A stretch of DNA of 64,000 nucleotides from an uncultured Fibrobacter sp. Lineage in GTDB: Bacteria; Fibrobacterota; Fibrobacteria; Fibrobacterales; Fibrobacteraceae. Below the pieces are notes generated by a model. That model was not told the origin of the DNA, did no database searches, and was given only the letters and a program-made list of their open reading frames with translations. Both the position numbers and the translations under genes were made by a program. Positions 1 through 9,768 of this stretch are shown one piece after another. Where the stretch lies: NCBI GenBank assembly GCA_946413655.1, contig CAMKLO010000001.1:1-64000 (forward strand), in the 5' to 3' direction. Position 1 is the stretch's first letter; each line of letters opens with the position of its first letter.

Positions 1-77
1 TTAATTTTTAATTCTTAATTCATAAATCCTAACCACTAGCCACTAATCACGAACCACTTTTTATTAGGAATTTCAAG

Positions 78-1109
78 ATGAAAGTTACAGTTTTAGGTAC
101 TGGCGGCTGGGGACTTACGCTCGGCCAAGTTGTTTACGAAAACAAGAACGAACTTACTTTTTGGACGAATTCTCAGGCAGAAGTAGATTTGCTTTCTACC
201 GAGCACCAGTACAAGGACAAACTTCCGGGTGTCATTTTCCCGGCTGATTTCAAATATACAACCGACATGCATGCCGCTTTAAACGGCTGCGATATGGTCT
301 TGATTGTCGTGCCGTCGCAGTTTATGGCTGGCGTTGCCGCTAATCTCGGTTCCTGGACGCCGGAAAAGGGCAAAGAACCGATTGTTGTCTGCGCCACGAA
401 GGGCATTCTCGAAGGTACCGACCAGCTCATGAGCGAAGTCATCCTCGAAAAAGTGCCTTGGCTGACCGAAGACAAAATGGTCGCTTTCAGTGGGCCGTCT
501 CATGCAGAAGAAGTGAGCCGCCACGTGCTTACAGCCATTGTGGCCGCTTGCGTGAACGAAGAATCTGCAAAGATTGTGCAGAAGGCGATGAGTTGCTCTT
601 ATCTCCGCGTCTATACCTCGACAGATATCGTCGGTGTAGAACTTTGCGGTTCCGTGAAGAACGTGATTGCCATTGCTTCCGGTGTGCTTTACGGCCTCGA
701 GGCTAGCGGCAAGTTCAAAATTGGCGATAACACCCGCGCTGCAATTCTCACTCGCGGTCAGGCTGAAATGTGTCGCTTGGGCAAGGCTCTCGGTGCAAAG
801 CCCGAAACGTTTGCCGGCCTTGCCGGCATGGGCGACCTCATTGTGACGTGCCTCTCGCAACATAGCCGCAACCGCTACGTGGGCGAACACATCGGCAAGG
901 GCGAAACGCTCGACCAGGTGCTCGCCGGCATGAAGATGATTGCCGAAGGCGTGCCGACTTGCCGCAGTACACGCGCGCTCGCTAAGAAGCTCGGCGTCGA
1001 AATGCCGATTGTCGAAGCCGTCTATCAGATGCTCTTCGAAAACCGCAAGGTCGAAGACGTGGTCAAGGAAATCTGGGGCCGCGAACTCAAGGCCGAAAAC
1101 TGGGCTTAG
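78..1109 (+). CDS. gpsA: Glycerol-3-phosphate dehydrogenase [NAD(P)+]
   Basis: Full-length 343 aa ORF; N-terminal GTGGWGLTLG Rossmann motif, internal GSVKNVIAIASGVLYGLEASGKFKIGDNTRAAILTRG and GLAGMGDLIVTCLSQHSRNRYVG typical of GpsA. Confidence 0.97.
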   Translation: MKVTVLGTGGWGLTLGQVVYENKNELTFWTNSQAEVDLLSTEHQYKDKLPGVIFPADFKYTTDMHAALNGCDMVLIVVPSQFMAGVAANLGSWTPEKGKEPIVVCATKGILEGTDQLMSEVILEKVPWLTEDKMVAFSGPSHAEEVSRHVLTAIVAACVNEESAKIVQKAMSCSYLRVYTSTDIVGVELCGSVKNVIAIASGVLYGLEASGKFKIGDNTRAAILTRGQAEMCRLGKALGAKPETFAGLAGMGDLIVTCLSQHSRNRYVGEHIGKGETLDQVLAGMKMIAEGVPTCRSTRALAKKLGVEMPIVEAVYQMLFENRKVEDVVKEIWGRELKAENWA

Positions 1110-1136
1110 TCTCCTTTCGTTAGTATTAAAACAAAA

Positions 1137-1170
1137 GAATCCGCAGCTTGTGTGCCGCGGATTTTTTTGT
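1137..1170 (+). terminator. Rho-independent terminator after gpsA
   Basis: aatccgcagc-ttgtgt-gccgcggatttttttg hairpin plus T-tract. Confidence 0.75.
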
Positions 1171-1175
1171 ATTGA

Positions 1176-1206
1176 AAATGGCCCGCCATTGGGCAGGCCT
1201 TTTCTA
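1176..1206 (-). terminator. Possible terminator for the GH30 gene (reverse strand)
   Basis: Reverse-strand ggcctgcccaatggcgggcc hairpin followed by atttt. Confidence 0.5.
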
Positions 1207-1223
1207 AAGGTTCTGAGTGCTAT

Positions 1224-3356
1224 TTACTTCTTGATAACGCGCTGGGCATTAGCCTTGGTCTTCAAGATGTAGGCTCCTTGGCGGAGGCTCGGCTTGAGAG
1301 TCCCGTTGGCATTGAGCGCATCGCCCTTGCGGCCCTTCCACACGAGATTTCCGTTCATGTCGAAAACGGTCGCTTCGGCGTTAAGGTTGTTCGCAGCAAA
1401 GTTTGTACGCATGCCCTTGATGGCATCCGTGTTTCCACCGCATCCGACGGCGACAATCTTTGCAATGAGGAGGCCTGCGTTATCGCTGTTGAACGAAAGC
1501 TGCGTGGAGCCGAAGGGGGCGCCGGTCGAGTCAATTTCGTTGTCAAGCGGCACAGATACATCGGCCCAGGAGCCTGCAGGGGCGGTGTTGCCGTACTGGT
1601 AGCTGCTCCATGTGCTGCCGCCTGCGCCGCCGATGTTCACGGAAGCGTCTTCGTTGTCGATGCTACGAACGGTAAATACGAGTTCCTTGCACTTGGTCAG
1701 CGGTTCTTTGACGGCGGCGGCATCGGGGAGGGTGAAGAGTGCATGCTGATAACCGCAGTCATCTTGTGCGCAACCTGCAAGCGGTACCTTCACATATTTG
1801 CTTACGCCATCGAGGGCGGTGGTCTCGAACGTCACGGCCTTGAGAGTTTCATCGCTCTTCCAGCCTTTAGCGGCGCTTTCATTGGCGTAATCGACAATCA
1901 CGAGTGTGTCTGCAAGTTGCTTCGACGGATCGATGTAGGGGTCGTCGATGGGGGAGTCTTCGCACTGGAGCGCGGCCGTATTGCTTGTGGTGAAAACGAC
2001 CGTCGTGATGGATTTTGCCGGAGCGTCGATGATGGCGCCTGCGGTAATCGCCTTGCTCTTGTCGCCGCTTTCGACGGACTGCACGGCAGAAACAGGATTG
2101 TAACCGTTTACAGACAGATTCAAACTCTGTGCGGAACCTTTGTTGATGGCGACAACGGTAATGGAATCGCAGTCGGCGCTACGGAAGGCGACTGTGTAGA
2201 GGTCGTTTCCGTCGCTTGTGGTGTTCACCACGCGCCAGCCCGGGTTCACGAACTTCGAATAGTGACGCATGGCGTGGTATTCGGGGTTGATGTAGAGCTT
2301 CGCTTCCTTGCAGCTACTCCAGCCTTCACCTGGGCAAACGCCGATGAGCTGGCCATTCTCTTCGCCCCAGAAAAGTTCCCAAGCGATGTAACCGTTGAGC
2401 TTGCCGCTAGTGAAGCCGACCTGCATAATGTGGGCGAGGCCGAGCATGTCCTGTGCGCGCACAGCGTTTTCCATCGTGCAGAATTCCGTCATGATGATGG
2501 GCTTGTTGTCGCTACCGTAGTTCTTGCCGATAGCTGTCATTGGTTTGCGGAAGTTTTCCGGATTCAGGTAGTTCTGGCCGGAGTTGTCGTTGCCATCGCC
2601 AGCATGGTACAGGTGGTAGGCATAACCGTCAACATTCTTGTCATCGAAAGCCTTTGCATACTTTTCGAAATTGTTGTAACCGATGCCGAGCGGTTCCGGT
2701 CCGAGAATCTTCGGCGGGTTTGCAAGCGTACTGATGGAATCGCGTACGGCTTGGAGAGCTTGCTTGTAGCCCGCGATTTCTCCAGTCTCGGTGGGTTCAA
2801 ACAAGGTTTCTTCGTATTCGGCTTCCATGTCCGGTTCGTTCTGCAAACTGATATAGTCGGGGGTGATACCCATCTGTTCGTAAGCCTGCAGAGAAGTCTT
2901 CCACCAGTGAGCGAATTCGCTATAGACATACTTGCCGTAGGGATCGTTGCTTGATTTTTTGAGTGACTTGTCGCTCTTGGAATGGCCCTGGTTTCCGTTC
3001 ACGCTGCCGCTTGGCTTGAGGCGTCCCGGAGCAGACCAACTGGACATTTCCACCTTGAGGCGGTTGCCGAGACGTTCCTTGCCTGCCTTGACGATTGCGA
3101 CATCTGCTGCGATACTTGTGGTGTCTTCTTGCTTCCAGTTACCGATGCGGAGTAAGGAAAGATTCAGGCCCGTGAACGCCGTATCGTAGAAGTCCTTCTG
3201 CATTGAAGAACTCATGGCGGTAATCCAGCTCTGGTAATAAGCGGCGCCAGCACCGAATCCGACGACCTTTTGCGCCGTAGAGACGGGATCCACCGTGATA
3301 GATGCGGCAAAGGCGCTAGAGGCGAGCAATGCCGTCGAAATCAAAAGTTTTTTCAT
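1224..3356 (-). CDS. Secreted GH30-family glycoside hydrolase (xylanase/glucanase-like) with C-terminal carbohydrate-binding-like region and T9SS-like tail
   Basis: Signal peptide; VDPVSTAQKVVGFGAGAAYY, ISLQNEPDMEAEYEETLFEP and IIMTEFCTMEN acid/base and nucleophile regions; C-terminus ATVFDMNGNLVWKGRKG...GAYILKTKANAQRVIKK. Confidence 0.85.
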   Translation of the reverse strand: MKKLLISTALLASSAFAASITVDPVSTAQKVVGFGAGAAYYQSWITAMSSSMQKDFYDTAFTGLNLSLLRIGNWKQEDTTSIAADVAIVKAGKERLGNRLKVEMSSWSAPGRLKPSGSVNGNQGHSKSDKSLKKSSNDPYGKYVYSEFAHWWKTSLQAYEQMGITPDYISLQNEPDMEAEYEETLFEPTETGEIAGYKQALQAVRDSISTLANPPKILGPEPLGIGYNNFEKYAKAFDDKNVDGYAYHLYHAGDGNDNSGQNYLNPENFRKPMTAIGKNYGSDNKPIIMTEFCTMENAVRAQDMLGLAHIMQVGFTSGKLNGYIAWELFWGEENGQLIGVCPGEGWSSCKEAKLYINPEYHAMRHYSKFVNPGWRVVNTTSDGNDLYTVAFRSADCDSITVVAINKGSAQSLNLSVNGYNPVSAVQSVESGDKSKAITAGAIIDAPAKSITTVVFTTSNTAALQCEDSPIDDPYIDPSKQLADTLVIVDYANESAAKGWKSDETLKAVTFETTALDGVSKYVKVPLAGCAQDDCGYQHALFTLPDAAAVKEPLTKCKELVFTVRSIDNEDASVNIGGAGGSTWSSYQYGNTAPAGSWADVSVPLDNEIDSTGAPFGSTQLSFNSDNAGLLIAKIVAVGCGGNTDAIKGMRTNFAANNLNAEATVFDMNGNLVWKGRKGDALNANGTLKPSLRQGAYILKTKANAQRVIKK

Positions 3357-3547
3357 AACATCTCCTTAAATCACACACAATAATTTCATCCCTTAAGATG
3401 CAAAGATATAAAATGCAGGAATGAAATACAAGATTTAGGCAGTAGTTATGTGCTGCTGGTTACTAGGACATATAGCTTAAAACCTATAACCCGCTAAAAA
3501 GTTGATGGGACTGTCGAAGGGCCAACTAAGCTCAACCAACTAACAAG

Positions 3548-4720
3548 CTAGTACGCTCCGTCGCCTTTGAACACGACCTTGAATGTCTTGAGAATGAGCT
3601 TGATGTCGTCGCCAAGTTTGCCATCGCGGCGGATATAGTCATTGTCGAGGCGCATCTGCCCTTCGAACGGAATGTTGCTGCGCCCGCTGACCTGCCAGAT
3701 GCAAGTTAGACCCGGAGTCACGGAAAGACGCATGCGGTGCCACGGTTCGTATTCGGCGACTTCCTCCGGGATAGGAGGACGCGGTCCGACAATGGACATC
3801 TCGCCCCTGAGAATATTGATGAGCTGCGGCAGTTCGTCGAGACTGAACTTGCGGAGAATATGACCGAACGGATAAATTCGAGGGTCGTTCTTCATCTTGA
3901 AAGTCTTGCCACCGGTTTCATTCTGGGTCAGAAGATCTTTCTTGCGCTCTTCAGCGTCAACATACATGCTGCGGAATTTGTACATCGTAAACAGCGTACC
4001 GTTCCGTCCGACACGTGTTTGCTTGAAGATGACAGGCCCCTTCGGGTCACTGATCTTGACCGCTAGGGCACAGAACAAAAGGAGTGGCGAGAGAAGAATC
4101 AGGGCGATAGAGGAACAAGTGACATCAACGGTTCTCTTGATGATATGCCTGAAGCGGATTTTATGCGGATGTTGCCAAATATCCGAAAGATTGAGTCTGC
4201 TCAGGGTAAAGAAACTTCCGTTTGTACTGTTGAACTCTTTAAGCTTGTCGTCCATTTCGAGGTTATCTTTTTCTTGATAACCGGTGTAAAGGTAAGCCTG
4301 GAATATGGGTGCCTTGGGCTTGTGGCGGAGTGCCTGGATGAGCCCTGCGTCGTTCAACTTGTGCAGGATTTCCTTGCGGATGGCTTCTAGCGTGCTCATG
4401 TCCGAATTCAGGAGAATGACGCCGATACCGCTGTTGTCGCTCAGGTAACCCAGTACATCAATGAACCGCAAATGCGAAAACATCGTGAGGACACTGATTT
4501 TCCATGTATTTTCGACAATCTTCGACGGACGACCCCAGCCGAGCACGTCGTACTGGTGCGAATAAATCTTTATAAATAGGAATGGCTTGCGGGTGCGGTT
4601 CGCGCGCAAAAACTCCTCGTTCAGCCTGGCCTTGAATAGCTTGACCGGATAAACGATGTTCTTTAGCTTTTGCTCGTTTAGAATCGAACCAATTGCTGGG
4701 TTTACGGCTTCCTGTTCCAT
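3548..4720 (-). CDS. Bacterial sugar transferase (polyprenyl-phosphate sugar phosphotransferase, WcaJ/WbaP type) with atypical cytosolic N-terminus
   Basis: KRTVDVTCSSIALILLSPLLLF TM, GPVIFKQTRVGRNGTLFTMYKFRSM, KFSLDELPQLINILRGEMSIVGPRPP, VTPGLTCIWQVSGRS. Confidence 0.92.
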   Translation of the reverse strand: MEQEAVNPAIGSILNEQKLKNIVYPVKLFKARLNEEFLRANRTRKPFLFIKIYSHQYDVLGWGRPSKIVENTWKISVLTMFSHLRFIDVLGYLSDNSGIGVILLNSDMSTLEAIRKEILHKLNDAGLIQALRHKPKAPIFQAYLYTGYQEKDNLEMDDKLKEFNSTNGSFFTLSRLNLSDIWQHPHKIRFRHIIKRTVDVTCSSIALILLSPLLLFCALAVKISDPKGPVIFKQTRVGRNGTLFTMYKFRSMYVDAEERKKDLLTQNETGGKTFKMKNDPRIYPFGHILRKFSLDELPQLINILRGEMSIVGPRPPIPEEVAEYEPWHRMRLSVTPGLTCIWQVSGRSNIPFEGQMRLDNDYIRRDGKLGDDIKLILKTFKVVFKGDGAY

Positions 4721-4935
4721 GGTTGATAATATAGTAAAAAGAAAATTTGGAATTAGAATTTGGGGGCATGTAATTTAGGGGTTATAATCTAGGAGTGTTA
4801 CTTATACTTCTTTTTTGACATTTTATCGCAATTTTTCAACCGTTAATCGCAAAGTTCCATTTAGCTTGTTTTGGGAAAACAAATGTTTGTACCTTATTCT
4901 TCAGTAATTTTTAAGAAAAAATTCAAAGAGGGACC

Positions 4936-7900
4936 ATGAAATATTTACCATATTTTGTCGAGGCTATTTTTTTTGCCGTGATTATGGCAAATGCCGCTAC
5001 CATCACTCCTAAAGCTCCGGTCTTGTCGGGTGGATGCTACGAAATTTCGGATGCGGCAGAACTTTACGGTTTTATCTCCATCGTGAACGGAACCGACGGC
5101 TTTTCCAAGAACAAGTCTGCTTGCGGTAAACTTAAAAAAGATATTGTCGTCAACGACGATTTAGATGCTGATAATTTAATCCCGTGGAATCCGTTAGACA
5201 CCTTCGCGGGTTCGTTTGACGGAAATGGCCATACGATTTCGGGCCTCTTCCAGAATGTGACAGAGGAAACCGATGCTCAGAATTTGGGCTTTATCCGCGT
5301 GCTGGTCGCAAAACCCGAAACACCGACGGTCATAAAGAACTTGGGAATAGTCGATTCATATTTTGAAATGATGGGTAATACAGGGGTGCGTGCAGCAATT
5401 TTCGTGGTTGACGTGATTGATTCTGATTTGGAAGACGGAAAAGATTCGTACGCCAAAATATTGAACTGCTATAATCAGTCCCAGATTTATGTTAAGGGTT
5501 ATGGAAGGGACGCAAACCTTGTGGAACGAATTGGCGAGCATGTTGTATTGACAATGGAAAATAGCTACAGCGTGGAAGATGGTTTCTTGTATGGAAGTAA
5601 TCGTGGAACGTTTGACGTCAAAAATTCCTACATATTGGATAGCAAGGAAAAACTCGACAGTTACGGTATTATGCATGTGACGTCGGACCAGTTCAGGAAT
5701 GGTGCAGTGGCGTTCGCCCTGCACGAGGCCGACCCCATTTGGGGACAGAATGTGCAGAAAGATAAATACCCGAATTTTTCGGGCGCCATCAAGAATTCCA
5801 AGGTGGACCGATACAGCGTAACGTTCCATACTTTTACAGGAGATACGGCTGATTATTTCAAAAGTTACATTTCTGGATTTTCATACGATTTGCCCGATAC
5901 GGTTGTCAAGGAAAATACCGCCTTCCTTGGCTGGTTCAAAGATAAGGAATTCAGTGGAAAAATGGATACGGCTATTTCTACCAATGAAACTGGCAATCTT
6001 GAATACTGGGCGAAATTGAAAGATATCTATAAAATAACGTTCCATCTAAATGGGGGGTATTTTGAATCGGTCTGGGACGCAAATTATGGATATTGTTCTT
6101 ATGATTCTGAGGATGATTTTGCGGTTTGCAGGTATCTTGAAGGCTTTCATAAAGTGTTGCCGGTAGATGGTATCTATAATATTAATAGGAAAGGCTTTTT
6201 CCTTGTAGGGTGGTACGATAACGAGGAACTGACGGGGGAACGCATAGATGCAATGGTTGCTACAGATGTAGGCAATAAGGACTTTTATGCAAAATGGTTT
6301 AAATTGAAAACGCCTGCATTGGATGCAGCGGATAATTGCTATGAGATTTCGGATGTGGAGGAACTTTACGGCTTCGCACGAATAGTCAATGCCAATCATT
6401 ATAAAAGAGAAGTTATATCGCAACCGCATCTTTGTGGTAAACTCACGAAAGACATCGTGGTAAACAATAATGTCTTAAAACGTGATGGTACGCTTGATGA
6501 ATCTGGGGTGGGTAGGTTTATGCCTTGGCCGCGAGTTGAAGGTTCCCTGGCATTGTTTGATGGCCAGGGGCATAAGATTTCGGGATTGTTTATTACGGAT
6601 GGGAGCGGCTTTTTTGATCAAGTTTTATCTTCGGATAGAGAGAAACAGACCGTCATTCGTAACTTGACAATTGACGATACTTACTCGGAAGGCAGCGGTA
6701 TAGTTGGCTATGCGGAACTTCCGCTGACATTGGAAAACTGCCATTTTAAAGGTTATATCAGTGGTGCAGTGGGCGGACTTGTTTCGTTCTCCGATACAAC
6801 GCTCGTTATAAAAAATAGCAGCCATCGCGGGAAGATGTCGGCAAAGGGTGGTGGCTATATGGGCGGCCTTGTTGGTTCCAGCTATACCGATTTGGTGCTT
6901 GTTCAGAACTTCCATGAAGGTTCCATGAAGCTGTATGCGGATACGGTAACCCATGATATTGAAGGAACACCTCATGTTTATGAGCGTACAATTAGCGCAG
7001 GGGGACTAGTCGGTCATCTTCTCGGTAATGCCTTTATTGTGAATAACTACAGTGTCTCTGACATTGAAGGCCCTTCTTCGGGTATGGTTGGCGGATTGAT
7101 CGGTTCTGATGGGGACGTGTCAGTGCTTGTTTCTAAGAAAGATGTCGTGCACTACCACCCGAAGGAATCCTTTATTCTTAATAATTACAACAAGGGATCG
7201 TTCCCGGACAAGTATGAATACGGTAAGGGAGCGGACGAGTGGATTATCGATAATACATTCTATTTGTCTGCGACCGGGATAGAAGATGATAGGGTCCGGG
7301 CAGTCTCGGCTGATGCTTTTGAGAATGGTACGCTCGCTACAGCATTGCACGATTATGTGCAGAAGGATTCTGAAGGTAATGCGGTTGCCGATGGCATCAA
7401 TGGCGATGTTTGGACACAGGGAGATTACTATCCCGTGTTTGCCCAAAAAGAGAAACGGAATTTTGCTGTTCTTCACAAGGATACTTCGGGTTCGTGTTCC
7501 TTTGTTATGTTTACGCCCGGAGAGACCGTTTCTTTGCCTGTGCCAGAACGTGAGGGCTATACGTTTGAGGGCTGGTATAGGAATGCCGAATTCTCGGGAG
7601 GTTCAGTTGCCGAAATTGCTCCGACGGATTCAGGCGATCTAGATTTCTATGCGAAATGGGAAATAAAGCGAGTGAATGTCTTTGTTGAAGCGGATCTAGC
7701 CAATGCGGGTAGAATACGGCTTGGAAGTACTTGGTCTAATGGGACGTTTGCCTTTGTATATGATACATATGATTATGGAAAGAGAGTCTATGTAGAGGCA
7801 GTGCCTAATGATGGCTATCGTTTTGTTGAGTGGAATACGGTGTGCGGAACTTATACCTCGTGTTATTTCACAGTAACGGAACCGGTTAGCCTTGTTGCCC

Positions 7901-8415
7901 ATTTCGAAAAGTTGCCTTCCAGCAGTTCTGTGGCGTCTAGTTCTAGCGAATCGTCGTCGAGCGTTGCGTCTAGTTCTTCTGCGGAACCGCCGAAATCGAG
8001 CAGCAGTTCCGCAAAATCGTCTTCGAGCGTATCAAGTAGTTCTTCTGCAAAGCCCAGCTCTAGTTCTGTAAAATCTTCCAGTTCCTCAGTCAAGTCGTCT
8101 AGCTCTTCGGCTAAGTCATCCAGTTCTTCTGCAAAAACGTCTAGTTCGAGCAGTTCTAAGGGCAAGTCGAGCAGTTCCAAGACGAACCGCATAGATGTCG
8201 CTCCCGCGCCGCAATTTAGCGTGACTGTTCTAGGCAATACTTTGCAGGTGGCGGGTGCCCGTGTTGGTGCCAAGTACGCATTATTCGATATGCAGGGCAA
8301 CAAAGTTTGCCATGGAACTGTCCAAGGCGCGAATTTTAGCGTCGGTGTTCCGGTAACAGGCCGATTTGTGCTCCAGATTGGTAGTGCATTGCGTCCGGTG
8401 ACTGTGAAATACTAG
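4936..8415 (+). CDS. Large secreted surface protein: duplicated GLUG-like segments, InlB B-/Flg_new-type repeats, poly-Ser linker, T9SS-like C-terminal domain
   Basis: Signal peptide; 'F.GWY/F...ggs' ... 'Y/FYAKW' repeats; GGLVG/GGLIG motifs; SSSS linker; C-terminal YALFDMQGNKVCHG...GRFVLQIGS. Confidence 0.85.
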   Translation: MKYLPYFVEAIFFAVIMANAATITPKAPVLSGGCYEISDAAELYGFISIVNGTDGFSKNKSACGKLKKDIVVNDDLDADNLIPWNPLDTFAGSFDGNGHTISGLFQNVTEETDAQNLGFIRVLVAKPETPTVIKNLGIVDSYFEMMGNTGVRAAIFVVDVIDSDLEDGKDSYAKILNCYNQSQIYVKGYGRDANLVERIGEHVVLTMENSYSVEDGFLYGSNRGTFDVKNSYILDSKEKLDSYGIMHVTSDQFRNGAVAFALHEADPIWGQNVQKDKYPNFSGAIKNSKVDRYSVTFHTFTGDTADYFKSYISGFSYDLPDTVVKENTAFLGWFKDKEFSGKMDTAISTNETGNLEYWAKLKDIYKITFHLNGGYFESVWDANYGYCSYDSEDDFAVCRYLEGFHKVLPVDGIYNINRKGFFLVGWYDNEELTGERIDAMVATDVGNKDFYAKWFKLKTPALDAADNCYEISDVEELYGFARIVNANHYKREVISQPHLCGKLTKDIVVNNNVLKRDGTLDESGVGRFMPWPRVEGSLALFDGQGHKISGLFITDGSGFFDQVLSSDREKQTVIRNLTIDDTYSEGSGIVGYAELPLTLENCHFKGYISGAVGGLVSFSDTTLVIKNSSHRGKMSAKGGGYMGGLVGSSYTDLVLVQNFHEGSMKLYADTVTHDIEGTPHVYERTISAGGLVGHLLGNAFIVNNYSVSDIEGPSSGMVGGLIGSDGDVSVLVSKKDVVHYHPKESFILNNYNKGSFPDKYEYGKGADEWIIDNTFYLSATGIEDDRVRAVSADAFENGTLATALHDYVQKDSEGNAVADGINGDVWTQGDYYPVFAQKEKRNFAVLHKDTSGSCSFVMFTPGETVSLPVPEREGYTFEGWYRNAEFSGGSVAEIAPTDSGDLDFYAKWEIKRVNVFVEADLANAGRIRLGSTWSNGTFAFVYDTYDYGKRVYVEAVPNDGYRFVEWNTVCGTYTSCYFTVTEPVSLVAHFEKLPSSSSVASSSSESSSSVASSSSAEPPKSSSSSAKSSSSVSSSSSAKPSSSSVKSSSSSVKSSSSSAKSSSSSAKTSSSSSSKGKSSSSKTNRIDVAPAPQFSVTVLGNTLQVAGARVGAKYALFDMQGNKVCHGTVQGANFSVGVPVTGRFVLQIGSALRPVTVKY
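7915..8190 (+). repeat. Poly-serine linker-encoding low-complexity tract
   Basis: Encodes SSSSSVASSSSESSSSVASSSSAEPPKSSSSSAKSSSSV... Confidence 0.9.
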
Positions 8416-8463
8416 TATAAAATTCTATATTAGCGCCGTAAAAATTTAAAATGGAGACGCTAT

Positions 8464-9753
8464 ATGTTGCGTATTGGTTTAATTGGCACGGGTACCGTTG
8501 GTGGCGGTGTCATTCAGATTCTTGAACAGAAGATTGCAGAATACAAGGAAAAATTGGGTGTTGAACTGGAACTTGCCTGCATCTGCGCCAAGTCCGACGA
8601 GGAAGTTGCCCCGTACAAGGCTAAAGGTTACAAGGTTTCGACCAATGCCGACGAAATGATTGCCGGTAACGATATTGACGTGCTCGTGGAACTTGCCGGC
8701 GGCTACAATATGCCGCGCAAGTGGATCTTGGCCGCGCTCGAAAGTGGTAAGCATGTGGTGACTGCCAACAAGGCACTCCTCGCCAAGTATGGTCACGAAA
8801 TTTTCCCGCTTGCCGCTAAGAAAGGCCTGCATGTGCTGTTCGAAGCTGCTGTTGGCGGTGGCATCCCTATCATTCGCAGCTTGCAGGAAGGCCTTCTCGG
8901 TTCTACGGTCGAAAGCTTGAGCTGCATCATCAACGGAACTTGCAACTACATCTTGAGCCGCATGGCTGATGAAGGTCTTGACTTCGACGTCGTTTTGAAG
9001 GATGCTCAGAGACTCGGTTTTGCCGAAGCGGACCCGACTTTCGACATCGAAGGCATCGACTCAGCCCATAAGACTGCTCTTCTTGCTAGCCTTTGCAGCG
9101 GCCATCGCGTGGATTTCGAAAAGATTTATGTCTCCGGTATTTCCAAGATTACGGCACAGGATATCGCATTCGCCAAGGAACTTGGCTGCTGCGTGAAGCT
9201 GCTCGGCATTTACCGCCGCGATGGCGAACGTGTGGATGCCCGCGTCCATCCGTGCTTTGTTCCGCTCGATCATCAGCTCGCTAGCGTGAACCGCGTCTTG
9301 AACGCCGTCTATCTCCAGTGCGACAACCTTGGCGAAACGCTCCAGACCGGTGCCGGTGCAGGCCGTCTGCCGACGGCATCTGCTGTCGTCGCCGACCTCG
9401 TTTCCTTGGCCCGTTCTACCGACAACGGCAACCGCAAGGCGCTCCCGATGGGCTGGTTCAATGTCGAAAACTCTGCAACGCTCGTTCCTATTTCCGAGAC
9501 AAGTGCCCGCTACTACCTCCGCTTCACGTCCCGTGACGCTTGCGGCGTGCTCGCCAAGATTACGAAGATTCTTGCGGATAACAACATTTCTATTGAGACC
9601 ATTATCCAGAAGGACGTCAACGATCCGGGCAAGGTCTCCATCGTCGTCATTACCGAGAATACGCTCGACAGCAAGCTTACCAAGGCGGTCGATGCGGTGA
9701 ACGCGCTCCCCGAAATCGTCGAGAAGAGCCAGGTCATCCGCTTCCTCGCTTAA
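8464..9753 (+). CDS. hom: Homoserine dehydrogenase (with C-terminal ACT domain)
   Basis: LIGTGTVGGGVIQIL, VTANKALLAKYGHEIFPLAAKKGLHVLFEAAVGGGIPIIRSL, C-terminal ACT-like YYLRFTSRDACGVLAKITKILADNNISIETIIQ. Confidence 0.97.
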   Translation: MLRIGLIGTGTVGGGVIQILEQKIAEYKEKLGVELELACICAKSDEEVAPYKAKGYKVSTNADEMIAGNDIDVLVELAGGYNMPRKWILAALESGKHVVTANKALLAKYGHEIFPLAAKKGLHVLFEAAVGGGIPIIRSLQEGLLGSTVESLSCIINGTCNYILSRMADEGLDFDVVLKDAQRLGFAEADPTFDIEGIDSAHKTALLASLCSGHRVDFEKIYVSGISKITAQDIAFAKELGCCVKLLGIYRRDGERVDARVHPCFVPLDHQLASVNRVLNAVYLQCDNLGETLQTGAGAGRLPTASAVVADLVSLARSTDNGNRKALPMGWFNVENSATLVPISETSARYYLRFTSRDACGVLAKITKILADNNISIETIIQKDVNDPGKVSIVVITENTLDSKLTKAVDAVNALPEIVEKSQVIRFLA

Positions 9754-9768
9754 TAAGTAAGGTACGAT

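Noticed and set aside
1278-2954. 558-aa plus-strand ORF
   Set aside because: Antisense shadow of the GH30 gene; low-complexity Cys/Val-rich translation with no domain; typical mirrored-codon artefact
7863-8303. 146-aa minus-strand Glu/Leu/Asp-rich ORF
   Set aside because: Antisense of the poly-Ser linker region
8485-8510. Second sigma-54-like TTGGCACG site inside hom
   Set aside because: Lacks the -12 TTGC element at the required spacing and is intragenic
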